From the NCBI RefSeq assembly GCF_003355005.1, contig NZ_CP029985.1, positions 1,355,001 through 1,419,000 on the forward strand: a stretch of 64,000 bases of DNA, read 5' to 3'. Below, piece after piece: positions 24,980 to 32,826 of this stretch. Origin of the DNA: Sphingomonas sp. FARSPH. Its GTDB lineage: Bacteria; Pseudomonadota; Alphaproteobacteria; Sphingomonadales; Sphingomonadaceae. Made by a program: the position numbers and the translations under genes. Every line of letters begins with the position of its first letter. The first letter of the stretch is position 1. The notes below the pieces were generated by a model that was given only the letters and a program-made list of their open reading frames with translations, was not told where the DNA came from and searched no databases.

Positions 24980-27736
24980 ATGGCCGGCGGCGTGATCCCC
25001 TACCCCGCCCTCCATGCCAGCCACGGCGGCATCTGGCTCGCGACCGCGGACGGCACGCGCGCGCTGTCGCGGGGCGAGGCGATCGGCATCGCCGCCGACA
25101 CGCCGGTGATCCTGCTCAACGCGCCGCTGGTCGGGCAGCGGCTCGGCTATGCGGAGCTGTCGGGGCTCGACCTGCTCGAACTGTTCGCGTTCCTGCATCC
25201 TGCGCGCTTCGCGGTGCCGACGCCCAGGGGCCTGGCGCGCGCGGTCAACCTGTCGCCGCCCGATACGGACGAGGCGGTCGCCGCTTTCCTGCGCGAGGCG
25301 GCAGCGGCGCTGCTCGCGGTGCCCGCCGGCGACTGGCCCGAGCGCGAGGGCGCGTGGACCGCGGTGCAGGCGCTGACCCGGCTGCGCTGGCCATGGGCGC
25401 CCGCGATCGGACCGCTGATCGCCAGACCGCAGGAGCACGAACGCTGGCTGTTCGGCACATTGCCCGAATGGGACGATGGCCCGCCCCGCCCCGCACCGCG
25501 CACGATCACCGTGCCGACCGGCGATGCCGAGGCGCGGCTGGTCGCGCTGACCGGCGACGGCGCGGAGGAGCGGCCTGGCCAGCGCGCGTTCGCCGCCGCG
25601 GCCAGCGCCGCCTTCGCCCCGCGCGCGATGCGCGATGCGCCCAATCTGGTGCTGGCGGAGGCGGGAACGGGGATCGGCAAGACCTTTGGCTATCTCGCGC
25701 CGGCGTCGCTATGGGCGGAGCGGGCGGGCGGTGCGGTGTGGTTGTCGACCTATACCAAGGCGCTACAACGCCAGCTGGCGCAGGAGACGGTGCGGCTGTT
25801 TCCCGACGCCGCGACGCACAAGGCGAAGGTGGTGACGCGGAAAGGTCGCGAGAATTACCTGTGCCTGCTCAACCTGGAGGATGCGTTGCAGGGCGGCTTC
25901 GCGGGGCGTGCCGCGGTGCTCGCGCAGCTGGTGGCGCGCTGGGCGGCGTATAGCGCGGACGGCGACATGGTCGGCGGCGACCTGCCCGGCTGGCTGCCGA
26001 CCCTGTTCCGCCGCAACGGGCCCGCGGCGCTGACCGACCGGCGCGGCGAGTGCGTCTATGCCGGCTGCCCGCATTACCGCAAATGCTTCATCGAACATGC
26101 CGCACGCGCCTCCGCCGACGCGGACCTCGTCATCGCCAACCATGCGCTGGTGATGGTCAATGCGGCGCGCGGGCGCGAAACCGCGACGCGGCCGACGCGC
26201 TACGTCTTCGACGAGGGGCATCACCTGTTCGACGCGGCCGATTCGATGTTCGCCGCCGCGCTGACCGGACAGGAGACGATCGAACTGCGCCGCTGGATCC
26301 TCGGCCCGGAAAGCGGCGGGCGCGGACGGCGGCGGGGCTTGCAGGCGCGCCTGTCCGACGTCGCGAGCTACGACGAGCAAGGCGGCCTCGCGATCCAGGA
26401 CGCGGTCGATGCGGCGCGGCACCTCGCCAGCGACGGCTGGCTGGGACGGATCGCGGAGAGCGCGCCGTTCGGGCCGATCGAGCACCTGCTCGCCGCGGTG
26501 CGCGGGCTGACCTATGCGCGCGCCGAACAGCCGGGGGATGCGGGATACGGCCTGGAGACCGAGATCGCCGAGCCGACGCCCGAACTGATCGAGGCCGCCG
26601 CCCCCGCCGCCGCGGCGCTCGACGCGCTGGTGCGGCCGCTCGTCACGCTCGGCCGGCGGCTGGAGGCGGTGCTGGCGGAGGCGCCCGACTGGATGGATGC
26701 GCCGGCGCGCGCACGGATCGAGGGCGCGATCGCGTCGATCGGCTGGCGCGCGGAAACGGTGGCGGGCTGGCTGGCATTGCTCGCGCGGGTCGGCGGGCCG
26801 GTCGATCCCGATTTCGTCGACTGGCTGGCGGTCGACCGGATCGAGGGGCGCGAATATGACATGGGGCTGCACCGCCACTGGCTCGACCCGACGCGCCCGT
26901 TCGCGAAGGTGGTGCTGGAGCCCGCACACGGCGCGCTGGTCACCTCCGCGACGCTGAAGGGCGGCGGGGGGACGGGCGACGACGATTGGGCGACGGCGGA
27001 GGCGCGCGTCGGTGCGCCGCACCTTGCCCGCGCGCCCGCCCGGTTCGAGGCGGCAAGCCCGTTCGACTATCCCAACCAGGCGGAGGTGCTGATCGTCACC
27101 GACATCAAGCGTGGCGACCTGCCCGCACTCGCCAATGCCTATGCGCGGCTGATCGTCGCGGCGGGGGGTGGCACGCTCGGCCTGTTCACCGCGATCCGGC
27201 GGCTGCGCGGCGTACACGGGCGGATCGCCGACCGGCTGGCGCGCGAGGGGCTGCCGCTCCACGCGCAGCACGTCGATCCGATCGACACGGGGACGCTGGT
27301 CGACATCTTCCGCGACGATCCCGCCGCCTCGCTGCTCGGCACCGATGCCTTGCGAGACGGGGTGGACGTGCCGGGCCGCTCGCTGCGCCTTGTCGTGATG
27401 GAGGGCGTGCCCTGGCCTAAGCCCAGCGTGCTGCACGCGGCGCGGCGGCTGGCGGGCGGCGGCAGCGCGTATGACGACCGGATCGTGCGCGCGCGACTGG
27501 CGCAGGCGTTCGGGCGGCTGATCCGGCGCGCGGACGATCGCGGCGCGTTCGTGATGCTGTCGGCCGCCTGCCCGTCGCGCCTCCTCACCGCCTTTCCGCC
27601 CGGCGTCGCGATCGCGCGCGTGACGCTGGACGAGGCGGTGGCGCGCGTCGCTTCGCGGCTTTCCTTGACCTCGATCATGGGGCATGAGGCCGCGCACCAG
27701 GATGGACCGCTGGGGCTGACGGGAGACGCGCGATGA
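24980..27736 (+). CDS. DinG/XPD-like ATP-dependent DNA helicase
   Basis: A 918-residue superfamily 2 helicase of the DinG/XPD group. It has Walker A AGTGIGKTFG near 228-236, the Walker B variant DEGH at 411-414 (FDEGHHLFD), and four cysteines at about 295, 358, 363 and 369 (YLCLL, then ECVYAGCPHYRKC) placed like the iron-sulfur cluster ligands of DinG and XPD. The C-terminal motif VI is ARLAQAFGRLIRR. It probably unwinds 5' overhangs, R-loops or D-loops. The start is uncertain: ATG at 24980 gives MAGGVIPYPALHASHGG, the family beginning; ATG at 24944 is possible. It overlaps the sixA-like gene by 4 bp. Confidence 0.9.
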   Translation: MAGGVIPYPALHASHGGIWLATADGTRALSRGEAIGIAADTPVILLNAPLVGQRLGYAELSGLDLLELFAFLHPARFAVPTPRGLARAVNLSPPDTDEAVAAFLREAAAALLAVPAGDWPEREGAWTAVQALTRLRWPWAPAIGPLIARPQEHERWLFGTLPEWDDGPPRPAPRTITVPTGDAEARLVALTGDGAEERPGQRAFAAAASAAFAPRAMRDAPNLVLAEAGTGIGKTFGYLAPASLWAERAGGAVWLSTYTKALQRQLAQETVRLFPDAATHKAKVVTRKGRENYLCLLNLEDALQGGFAGRAAVLAQLVARWAAYSADGDMVGGDLPGWLPTLFRRNGPAALTDRRGECVYAGCPHYRKCFIEHAARASADADLVIANHALVMVNAARGRETATRPTRYVFDEGHHLFDAADSMFAAALTGQETIELRRWILGPESGGRGRRRGLQARLSDVASYDEQGGLAIQDAVDAARHLASDGWLGRIAESAPFGPIEHLLAAVRGLTYARAEQPGDAGYGLETEIAEPTPELIEAAAPAAAALDALVRPLVTLGRRLEAVLAEAPDWMDAPARARIEGAIASIGWRAETVAGWLALLARVGGPVDPDFVDWLAVDRIEGREYDMGLHRHWLDPTRPFAKVVLEPAHGALVTSATLKGGGGTGDDDWATAEARVGAPHLARAPARFEAASPFDYPNQAEVLIVTDIKRGDLPALANAYARLIVAAGGGTLGLFTAIRRLRGVHGRIADRLAREGLPLHAQHVDPIDTGTLVDIFRDDPAASLLGTDALRDGVDVPGRSLRLVVMEGVPWPKPSVLHAARRLAGGGSAYDDRIVRARLAQAFGRLIRRADDRGAFVMLSAACPSRLLTAFPPGVAIARVTLDEAVARVASRLSLTSIMGHEAAHQDGPLGLTGDAR

Positions 27737-28272
27737 AGACGCTGACGCTGCTGCGCCACGCCAAGTCGGGCTGGGACGATCCCGTCGCGCGCGATTTCGA
27801 CCGGCCGCTCAACGCCAAGGGGCGCCGCGCGGCAGAGGTCGTAGGCCGCCACATGCGCGACGACGGCTATGCGTTCGACCATGTCGTCGCCTCGCCCGCG
27901 GTGCGCGTCGGCGAGACGCTGGACGCGATCCAGGCGGGCTATGGCCGCCTGCTCGCGCCCGACTGGGACCGGCGCATCTACCTCGCCTCGGCGGCGACGC
28001 TGCTCGACGTCGTCCATGGGCTGGACGAGGCGGCGGAGCGCGTGCTGCTCGTCGGCCACAATCCGGGGCTGGAGGATCTGGTGCTGATGCTGGTGCCCGC
28101 AGGAACGGATGCGCTGCGCGGCGCGGTGGAGGCGAAATATCCGACCGCGACGATCGCCGAGATGACGTTCGCGGTCGATCGCTGGGCCGATGTCGCGGGA
28201 GGAAGCGCGACGCTGACCCGCTTCGTCCGCCCGCGCGATCTCGACCCGACGTTGGGCCCCGACGAGCGCTGA
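27733..28272 (+). CDS. sixA: SixA-like histidine phosphatase
   Basis: A 179-residue member of the histidine phosphatase (RHG) superfamily. LLRHAKSGWDD at 6-16 contains the catalytic Arg8-His9, VVASPAVRVGET supplies the second arginine, and VLLVGHNPGLEDL the second histidine. SixA proteins dephosphorylate histidine-containing phosphotransfer or PTS proteins. The name rests on family resemblance, and the substrate here is unknown. It is translationally coupled to the helicase gene and convergent with the DUF177 gene. Confidence 0.8.
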   Translation: MKTLTLLRHAKSGWDDPVARDFDRPLNAKGRRAAEVVGRHMRDDGYAFDHVVASPAVRVGETLDAIQAGYGRLLAPDWDRRIYLASAATLLDVVHGLDEAAERVLLVGHNPGLEDLVLMLVPAGTDALRGAVEAKYPTATIAEMTFAVDRWADVAGGSATLTRFVRPRDLDPTLGPDER

Positions 28273-28282
28273 CGCGCCCGCG

Positions 28283-28801
28283 TTACTCCTTCTCCAGCTG
28301 CGCCTTCAGCCCGGCGAGCGCCCCGAACGGGCCCGCTTCTTCCTCGCTGATCACGCCCGCCGCGCGCAGCGCGGCCTCCGCACCGGGACTGCGCGGGAAG
28401 GGATCGAGCGCGAGCGCCATCGTCTCCGCCGCCGCTTCGCCCAGGTCGACCGCGCCGCCGTCATATTCCAACGTGTCGAGATCGCCCGCGTCGAGTTCGA
28501 CCTCCTCCCCCTCGCCGAGCGCGGTGACGAACAGCAGCGCGACGGGTTCGTCGATCCGCGCCAGGATCGGATCACCGGTGACCGAGCAGGCCTGCGTCAC
28601 CGCGGCGCGGACGCGGCCGCGCGCGGCGATACCCGTCGCCTCGCGCCGGATCGTGAACTCGCCCTCCAGCGTATCGATCGCGATCAGCCCGAACCGCGCC
28701 GCCAGCGCCGCGCGCTCCGCCTCCGTCGCAGCAATCGCGACGTCGCGGTCGCGCTCGCCGATCGTGTCGATCCGTTCGGGGCGGCTGAATTCGGGGGTCA
28801 C
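28283..28801 (-). CDS. DUF177 (YceD-like) protein
   Basis: A 172-residue DUF177 protein. The family core is TQACSVTGDPILARIDEPVALLFV, followed by an acidic stretch EGEEVELDAGDLDTLEYDGGAVDLGEAAAETMALALDPFPRSPG (cited in pieces: DTLEYDG about 108-114 and LALDPFPRSPG about 129-139). YceD homologues affect 23S rRNA accumulation, but the biochemical role is not settled. Unlike many bacteria there is no rpmF directly downstream. It starts in a 4-bp overlap with the chaperone gene, an arrangement common in alphaproteobacteria. Confidence 0.85.
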   Translation of the reverse strand: MTPEFSRPERIDTIGERDRDVAIAATEAERAALAARFGLIAIDTLEGEFTIRREATGIAARGRVRAAVTQACSVTGDPILARIDEPVALLFVTALGEGEEVELDAGDLDTLEYDGGAVDLGEAAAETMALALDPFPRSPGAEAALRAAGVISEEEAGPFGALAGLKAQLEKE

Positions 28802-29316
28802 GGCAGGTCTCCGGCGGACAAGGATGCCAGCGGCGTCGCGGCGAGGCGCGCGCGCAGATCGGTGAGCGCGGCTGCCACATGCGCGAGCCGCACCTCACCC
28901 GGCGTCTCGCCGCGATAGAGGTTGCGCACCAGCGCGGGGGCAAGGTCGCCCGCCGCAAAGGCGTCGCGATACGCGCCCAGCCGTCCGCCGAGCAGGCTCA
29001 TCATCTTGCCCATCTGCTTGCCGACGACAAGGTCGCCGATTCCGATCTGGCGCAATTGCGCGTCCATGTCGTCGACGAACCGTTCGGTCAGCTGCACCGA
29101 CAGCCGCGTCGCGACGTCCGCCGCCTCGGTTTCATCCTCCAGCCGCAGCAGCACGACCGCGAGCACGCTGGCGATCATGTCGAATCGCCCGTCGAGCGTG
29201 TCGGGCACGCCGCCGTCCAGATACCAATGCGCGGCGCGGCCGCGCGTCACCACGGCGTTGTAGAGCGGCAGCGCCGCATCGCGATTTTCACCGAACAGCC
29301 GTCCCCACAACCCCAC
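28798..29316 (-). CDS. ubiquinol-cytochrome c chaperone (CBP3-like)
   Basis: A 172-residue protein of the CBP3/UQCC1 family, which in mitochondria helps translate and assemble cytochrome b of complex III. The characteristic pattern includes LYNAVVTRGRAAHWYLDGGVPDTLDGRFDM near the N-terminus (split here: RAAHWYLDGGVPDTLDGR about 27-44) and IGIGDLVVGKQMGKMM in the middle. Cytoplasmic, no membrane segment. First gene of the pair with DUF177 and divergent from bamE; the pairing with bamE is a common alphaproteobacterial layout. Confidence 0.85.
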   Translation of the reverse strand: MGLWGRLFGENRDAALPLYNAVVTRGRAAHWYLDGGVPDTLDGRFDMIASVLAVVLLRLEDETEAADVATRLSVQLTERFVDDMDAQLRQIGIGDLVVGKQMGKMMSLLGGRLGAYRDAFAAGDLAPALVRNLYRGETPGEVRLAHVAAALTDLRARLAATPLASLSAGDLP

Positions 29317-29450
29317 GCCACCATCCTCTTGCCCAGCGCGCCGATCGAAGCGCGCGCTTGATGCCTCTTCGTTCCTCGCATATCGAGGCGATCGGCGGGC
29401 GATGCAATCGGCCTTGCCGCTGCCGGCCGTTGCCGCCGCTGGAGAATGTG

Positions 29451-29966
29451 ATGAGCGTATCCTTTGCCCGTTCGTGCCTGGTCGCGGGCCTCGGGCTGAC
29501 CCTGATGGGTGGCCTGCTGACGGGCGCGTGCACGCCGCTGCGCTCGCACCAGGGCTATATCATCGACGTCGATCTGGTGAATGCGATCCAGCCGGGCGTC
29601 GACAATCGCCAGTCGGTCGCCGCGACGCTCGGCCAGCCGACGATCGCCAGCCAGTTCCCGCCGAAAGACTGGTATTATGTTGCGCGCGACAGCCGCAACC
29701 TCAATTTCCAGACGCCCAAGGCGCGCGACCAGATCGCGCTGAAGATCAGCTTCGATGCCGCCGGTACGGTCACGTCGATCACGCGCACCGGCGTCGACGA
29801 GGTCGCGAGCATCAGCCCCTATGGCAAGACGACGCCGACGCTGGGCAAGAAGCGCGGCTTCTTCGAGGATCTGTTCGGCAATATCGGCACCGTCGGCGCG
29901 GCGGGTGCGGGTGGTCCCGGCGGCCCCGGTGGCGGTGGCGGCGGCACGGGTCGCACCGGCCCCTGA
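29451..29966 (+). CDS. bamE: outer membrane assembly lipoprotein BamE (SmpA/OmlA family)
   Basis: A 171-residue lipoprotein with a signal peptide ending in the lipobox LLTGAC (Cys27), so the mature protein is lipid-anchored, presumably to the inner face of the outer membrane as part of the BAM complex. The domain signature is GVDNRQSVAATLGQPTIASQF and KDWYYVARDSRNLNF. The C-terminus ends in a glycine-rich low-complexity tail. The ATG with GGAG upstream is at 29451; the frame is open further upstream but that part is not plausible. Divergent from the CBP3-like gene. Confidence 0.9.
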   Translation: MSVSFARSCLVAGLGLTLMGGLLTGACTPLRSHQGYIIDVDLVNAIQPGVDNRQSVAATLGQPTIASQFPPKDWYYVARDSRNLNFQTPKARDQIALKISFDAAGTVTSITRTGVDEVASISPYGKTTPTLGKKRGFFEDLFGNIGTVGAAGAGGPGGPGGGGGGTGRTGP

Positions 29967-30048
29967 TCGCCACATCACGGCGAGGGCACGCGTTGGCCGC
30001 GCCGCGTGCTACGCATCGGCGCGGCCGTGCCGCGCTTGGAAACGGCAC

Positions 30049-30089
30049 TGATCCCGAAAGGGGAGGGATCAGGTGCTGCAAACGCAGCA
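30049..30089 (+). promoter_or_regulatory. two tandem hairpins upstream of cnoX
   Basis: TGATCCC/GGGATCA (30049-30071, 9-nt loop) and, directly after, TGCTGC AAAC GCAGCA (30074-30089). They lie in the 262-bp gap between bamE and the cnoX-like start (30229), which holds no other gene I can see. Leader structure, terminator of bamE or chance are all possible. Confidence 0.4.
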
Positions 30090-30228
30090 TGGCCGAAATG
30101 GTTCTGACCGGCGTTGCGATGCTCTGGCGACCCGGCGATGCCGTACCGCGGCTCGCCGCGTGGCCGCGAGGTTTGACCTTCGCGCCTCCCCGCCCCACAT
30201 GGGCGGCGACCACGAACAGGAGCGCACC

Positions 30229-31137
30229 TTGGCCACCCTAGGCATGTCCCCCGCCGAGAAGACCGCCGTGGAGGAATTCCGCCGCGACGCCGTCGAACCG
30301 TCGATGACCAAGCTCGTCATCCTCGATTTCTGGGCGGAATGGTGCGGGCCGTGCAAGGCGCTGGCACCCGTATTGGAAAAGGTCGCCGCTGCTTATGCCG
30401 ACAAGGGCGTCGTGCTGGCCAAGATCGACACCGACAAGAACCAGTTCATCGCCAGCCAATTCCAGATCCGCTCGATCCCGACCGTCTATGCGATGTTCCA
30501 GGGCCAGTTGGTCGCCGACCTGACCAGCGCGCGCACCGAATCGCAGCTGCGCGTCATGCTCGACCAGCTGCTGAAGCAACTACCGATCCAGTCGGAGGCC
30601 GCCGATGCCGCCGCGGAGATCGAACCGCTGATCGCGATGGGCGAAGAGGTGCTGGCAGGCGGCGACGCGGAGCGCGCGCTGTCGATCTTCGATCAGCTGG
30701 CCGAGATGGCACCCGATCATCCCGCCGTCCTGTCGGGCCGCATCCGCGCACTCGTCGCGGCGGGGCAGATCGACGCGGCGCAGGCGGCGATCGACGCGCT
30801 GCCCGCCGATATCAAGGACGCCGGGGTCGACCGCGCCAAGGCGGCGCTCGCGCTCGCCCAGTCCGCGCCGGCATTCGACGATTACGCCGGGCTGCAGGCG
30901 GAGGTCGCCGCCAACCCCGACGACCACGAACGCCGTTTCGCTTTGGCCAATGCGCAGATGGCGGCGGGGGATCGCGACGGGGCCGCGGACAATCTGCTCC
31001 ACATCGTCGCCGCGGATCGGGAGTGGAACGACGGCGCCGCGCGCCAGCAGTTGCTCAAGCTGTTCGAGGTGGTGGGCATGATGGACCCGTGGGTGTCGAC
31101 GCAGCGCCGCCGCCTGTCGGCGATCCTGTTCGGCTGA
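30229..31137 (+). CDS. cnoX: thioredoxin-TPR protein (CnoX/YbbN-like)
   Basis: A 302-residue protein with an N-terminal thioredoxin domain, active site WCGPC at 38-42 (ILDFWAEWCGPCKAL), and cis-Pro in IRSIPTVYAMFQGQ. A C-terminal TPR region (about 125-300) begins PLIAMGEEVLAGGDAERALSIFDQLAE. CnoX proteins hold unfolded clients and protect them from overoxidation before passing them to chaperones. The start is TTG at 30229 with AGGAG six bases upstream; the open frame extends further but without a ribosome site. First gene of a tight operon with the Lon-N domain protein. Confidence 0.85.
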   Translation: MATLGMSPAEKTAVEEFRRDAVEPSMTKLVILDFWAEWCGPCKALAPVLEKVAAAYADKGVVLAKIDTDKNQFIASQFQIRSIPTVYAMFQGQLVADLTSARTESQLRVMLDQLLKQLPIQSEAADAAAEIEPLIAMGEEVLAGGDAERALSIFDQLAEMAPDHPAVLSGRIRALVAAGQIDAAQAAIDALPADIKDAGVDRAKAALALAQSAPAFDDYAGLQAEVAANPDDHERRFALANAQMAAGDRDGAADNLLHIVAADREWNDGAARQQLLKLFEVVGMMDPWVSTQRRRLSAILFG

Positions 31138-31145
31138 TCCGCGCC

Positions 31146-31760
31146 ATGGCGACCCCCACCCGCCTGTCGATCTTTCCGCTGCCCGGCGCGTTGCTGTTCC
31201 CGGGCATGCATTTGCCGCTGCACATCTTCGAGCCGCGCTACCGCGCTTTGGTGTCGGACGCGATGGCGCGCGACCGGCGGATCGGGATGATCCAGCCCAA
31301 CGGTGGCGGCGACGTGCCCGGCCTCTATGCGCTCGGCTGCGTCGGGCGGATCGCCGAGGTCGAGGCGCTGGACGACGGCCGCTACAATCTGGTGCTGGAA
31401 GGCGTCGCGCTGTTCCGCACGTTGCGCGAGCTCGACGTGACGACGCCGTTCCGGCAGGTCGAAGCGGAGCTGCTGCCGCGGGCGCATGACGATGCGCTGT
31501 CGTTCGCGCGCCGTGCGTCGCTGGAGAGCGAATCGCGCCGCTTCGCCGATCTGCAAGGATATGCCGTCGATTGGGACGGCGTCGCGCGGCTCGACGACGA
31601 AAGCCTCGTCAACGGCATCGCGCAGATTGCGCCGTTCGACGCGGCGGCGAAACAGGCGCTGCTCGAGGCGCCCGACCTGGAACAGCGCGCCGAGCTGATC
31701 ATCCAGTTGATGCAATTCTTCGGCCGCCACGACGGCGAGGACGGGGTGACGCTGCAATGA
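31146..31760 (+). CDS. LON substrate-binding-domain protein
   Basis: A 204-residue stand-alone Lon N-terminal (LON_substr_bdg) domain protein without ATPase or protease domains. The signature is LSIFPLPGALLFPGMHLPLHIFEPRYRALV (in parts: FPLPGALLFPGMHLPLHIFE at about 9-28), followed by IGMIQP and CVGRIAEVEALDDGRYNLVLEG. Such proteins are common beside YbbN-type thioredoxins in alphaproteobacteria; the role is presumed to be substrate binding or regulation of proteolysis. ATG eight bases after the cnoX stop; overlaps the next small ORF by 4 bp. Confidence 0.9.
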   Translation: MATPTRLSIFPLPGALLFPGMHLPLHIFEPRYRALVSDAMARDRRIGMIQPNGGGDVPGLYALGCVGRIAEVEALDDGRYNLVLEGVALFRTLRELDVTTPFRQVEAELLPRAHDDALSFARRASLESESRRFADLQGYAVDWDGVARLDDESLVNGIAQIAPFDAAAKQALLEAPDLEQRAELIIQLMQFFGRHDGEDGVTLQ

Positions 31761-31942
31761 GCGGTGCGCGAAAAGGCCGTCGGCATGGCGCGGCGATGAT
31801 GGTGTGGATGTTCTTCGCCAATCTTTTCGATCCGAAAGCCGCCGTCGCGACAGAGGCGATCGATACGCAGCGTCGCAGCGGCGGCGTCGCGGATCGCACC
31901 GTTCGCGCCGCCGCCGCACCGCCCGTCGGAGACGACCGATGA
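31757..31942 (+). CDS. small hypothetical protein, 61 residues
   Basis: A short frame beginning MSGARKGRRHGAAMMVWMFF and ending APPVGDDR. It is linked by 4-bp ATGA overlaps to the LON-domain gene upstream and the Trm112-like gene downstream, which is the best argument that it is real. The middle has a short hydrophobic stretch (MMVWMFFANLF, about residues 14-24), too short for a sure membrane helix; the rest is basic and polar. I do not recognise a family and propose no function. Confidence 0.5.
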   Translation: MSGARKGRRHGAAMMVWMFFANLFDPKAAVATEAIDTQRRSGGVADRTVRAAAAPPVGDDR

Positions 31943-32109
31943 TCGACCCCTGGCTGCTCGAACGGCTCGTCTGTCCGGTGACGCGCCAACCCCTGCGCTA
32001 TGACGAGACGCGGCAGGAACTGGTGTCGGAGGCCGCAGGCCTTGCCTATCCGATCCGCGATGGCGTGCCGGTGATGCTACCAGAGGAAGCCCGCCGGATC
32101 GCGCCGTGA
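31939..32109 (+). CDS. Trm112/YcaR family protein
   Basis: A 56-residue zinc-ribbon-like protein of the Trm112 (UPF0434) family: MIDPWLLERLVCPVTRQPLRYDE at the N-terminus (here LLERLVCPVTRQPLRYDE, residues 6-23) and the near-invariant C-terminal half GLAYPIRDGVPVMLPEEAR. Eukaryotic and archaeal relatives activate methyltransferases; the bacterial role is unsettled. Coupled by 4-bp overlaps on both sides within the cnoX operon. Confidence 0.92.
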   Translation: MIDPWLLERLVCPVTRQPLRYDETRQELVSEAAGLAYPIRDGVPVMLPEEARRIAP

Positions 32110-32504
32110 GCGATCCGCTCGACGTCAGCGGCGCGTGGGACGGCATCTTCAGCTATCCGCGCGGCCTGCCGCCCAACGGCTTCGCCTGCGAATTGCGCGA
32201 GCATGGCGGGCGGATCGACGGCGAGACGCATGAGCGCGCCGAGGTCGGTGCGGATCGCGGCACGACGATCTTCGCGCTGATCGAGGGCATGCGACAGGGC
32301 CATGCGGTGCGCTTCACCAAGCGCTACGACGATCCGCGCCGGGCGGCGCATCCGGTGCTCTACGACGGAACGCTCTCCGCCGACGGCGATGAAATCGCCG
32401 GCCGGTGGGAGATCGCGGGGCAATGGAGCGGCGGGTTCATCATGGTCCGCCAGCAACGCCGCGGCGCGGCGGCGGAACGGAAGATCGCCGAGACGGTGCG
32501 GTAG
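32106..32504 (+). CDS. hypothetical protein, lipocalin-like pattern
   Basis: A 132-residue cytoplasmic protein starting at GTG, whose bases overlap the Trm112-like stop (GTGA). The sequence alternates glycine turns and hydrophobic strands: VSGAWDGIFSYPRG, GGRIDGETHERAEVG, YDGTLSADGDEIAGRW and IAGQWSGGFIMVRQQ. This rhythm is what a small calycin-like beta barrel would show, but I recognise no named family and infer no activity. Last gene of the cnoX operon, followed by a repeat-rich gap. Confidence 0.7.
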   Translation: MSDPLDVSGAWDGIFSYPRGLPPNGFACELREHGGRIDGETHERAEVGADRGTTIFALIEGMRQGHAVRFTKRYDDPRRAAHPVLYDGTLSADGDEIAGRWEIAGQWSGGFIMVRQQRRGAAAERKIAETVR

Positions 32505-32826
32505 GGCGAGAACCCCATCGACATGCACGGTGCTCCTGAACACGCAGGAGCCCAGGGTCGATTGCGATGTCCCCGATGGCTCTGGGTTCCTGCTTGCGCA
32601 GGAACCCCGCCGGATCGGGTTGGCCGGAAAGCCTGTCAGCCCAGGCTCGTATGACGCTGCCCCCCAATCCGTCATGCCGGACTCGTTCCGGCATCCACGC
32701 CGCCCCGCACCTAACCGCTGATCGCTTGCGGAACCTTGGATGCCGGAACACCAGCGAAGGCCGGGCAGGAAGAGGCAGGTTCGGGTCGGACGATGAAGCG
32801 GCCGCCCGCCCGCTTGCCATGGCGCG
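32505..32826. repeat. repeat-rich intergenic region without genes
   Basis: No gene is seen in this 322-bp stretch. It holds two imperfect inverted repeats. Around 32532-32606 an arm GCTCCTG...GCAGGAGCCCAG faces CTCTGGGTTCCTG...GCAGGAAC. From 32670 a CGTCATGCCGGACTCGTTCC arm matches the start of the 96-bp unit at 48763, but its right half is degenerate. It lies between convergent genes. Confidence 0.65.

Noticed and set aside
30049..30089. Known riboswitch (SAM-II or SAH type) upstream of cnoX
   Set aside because: The conserved cores of these riboswitches are not present; only two simple hairpins are seen.
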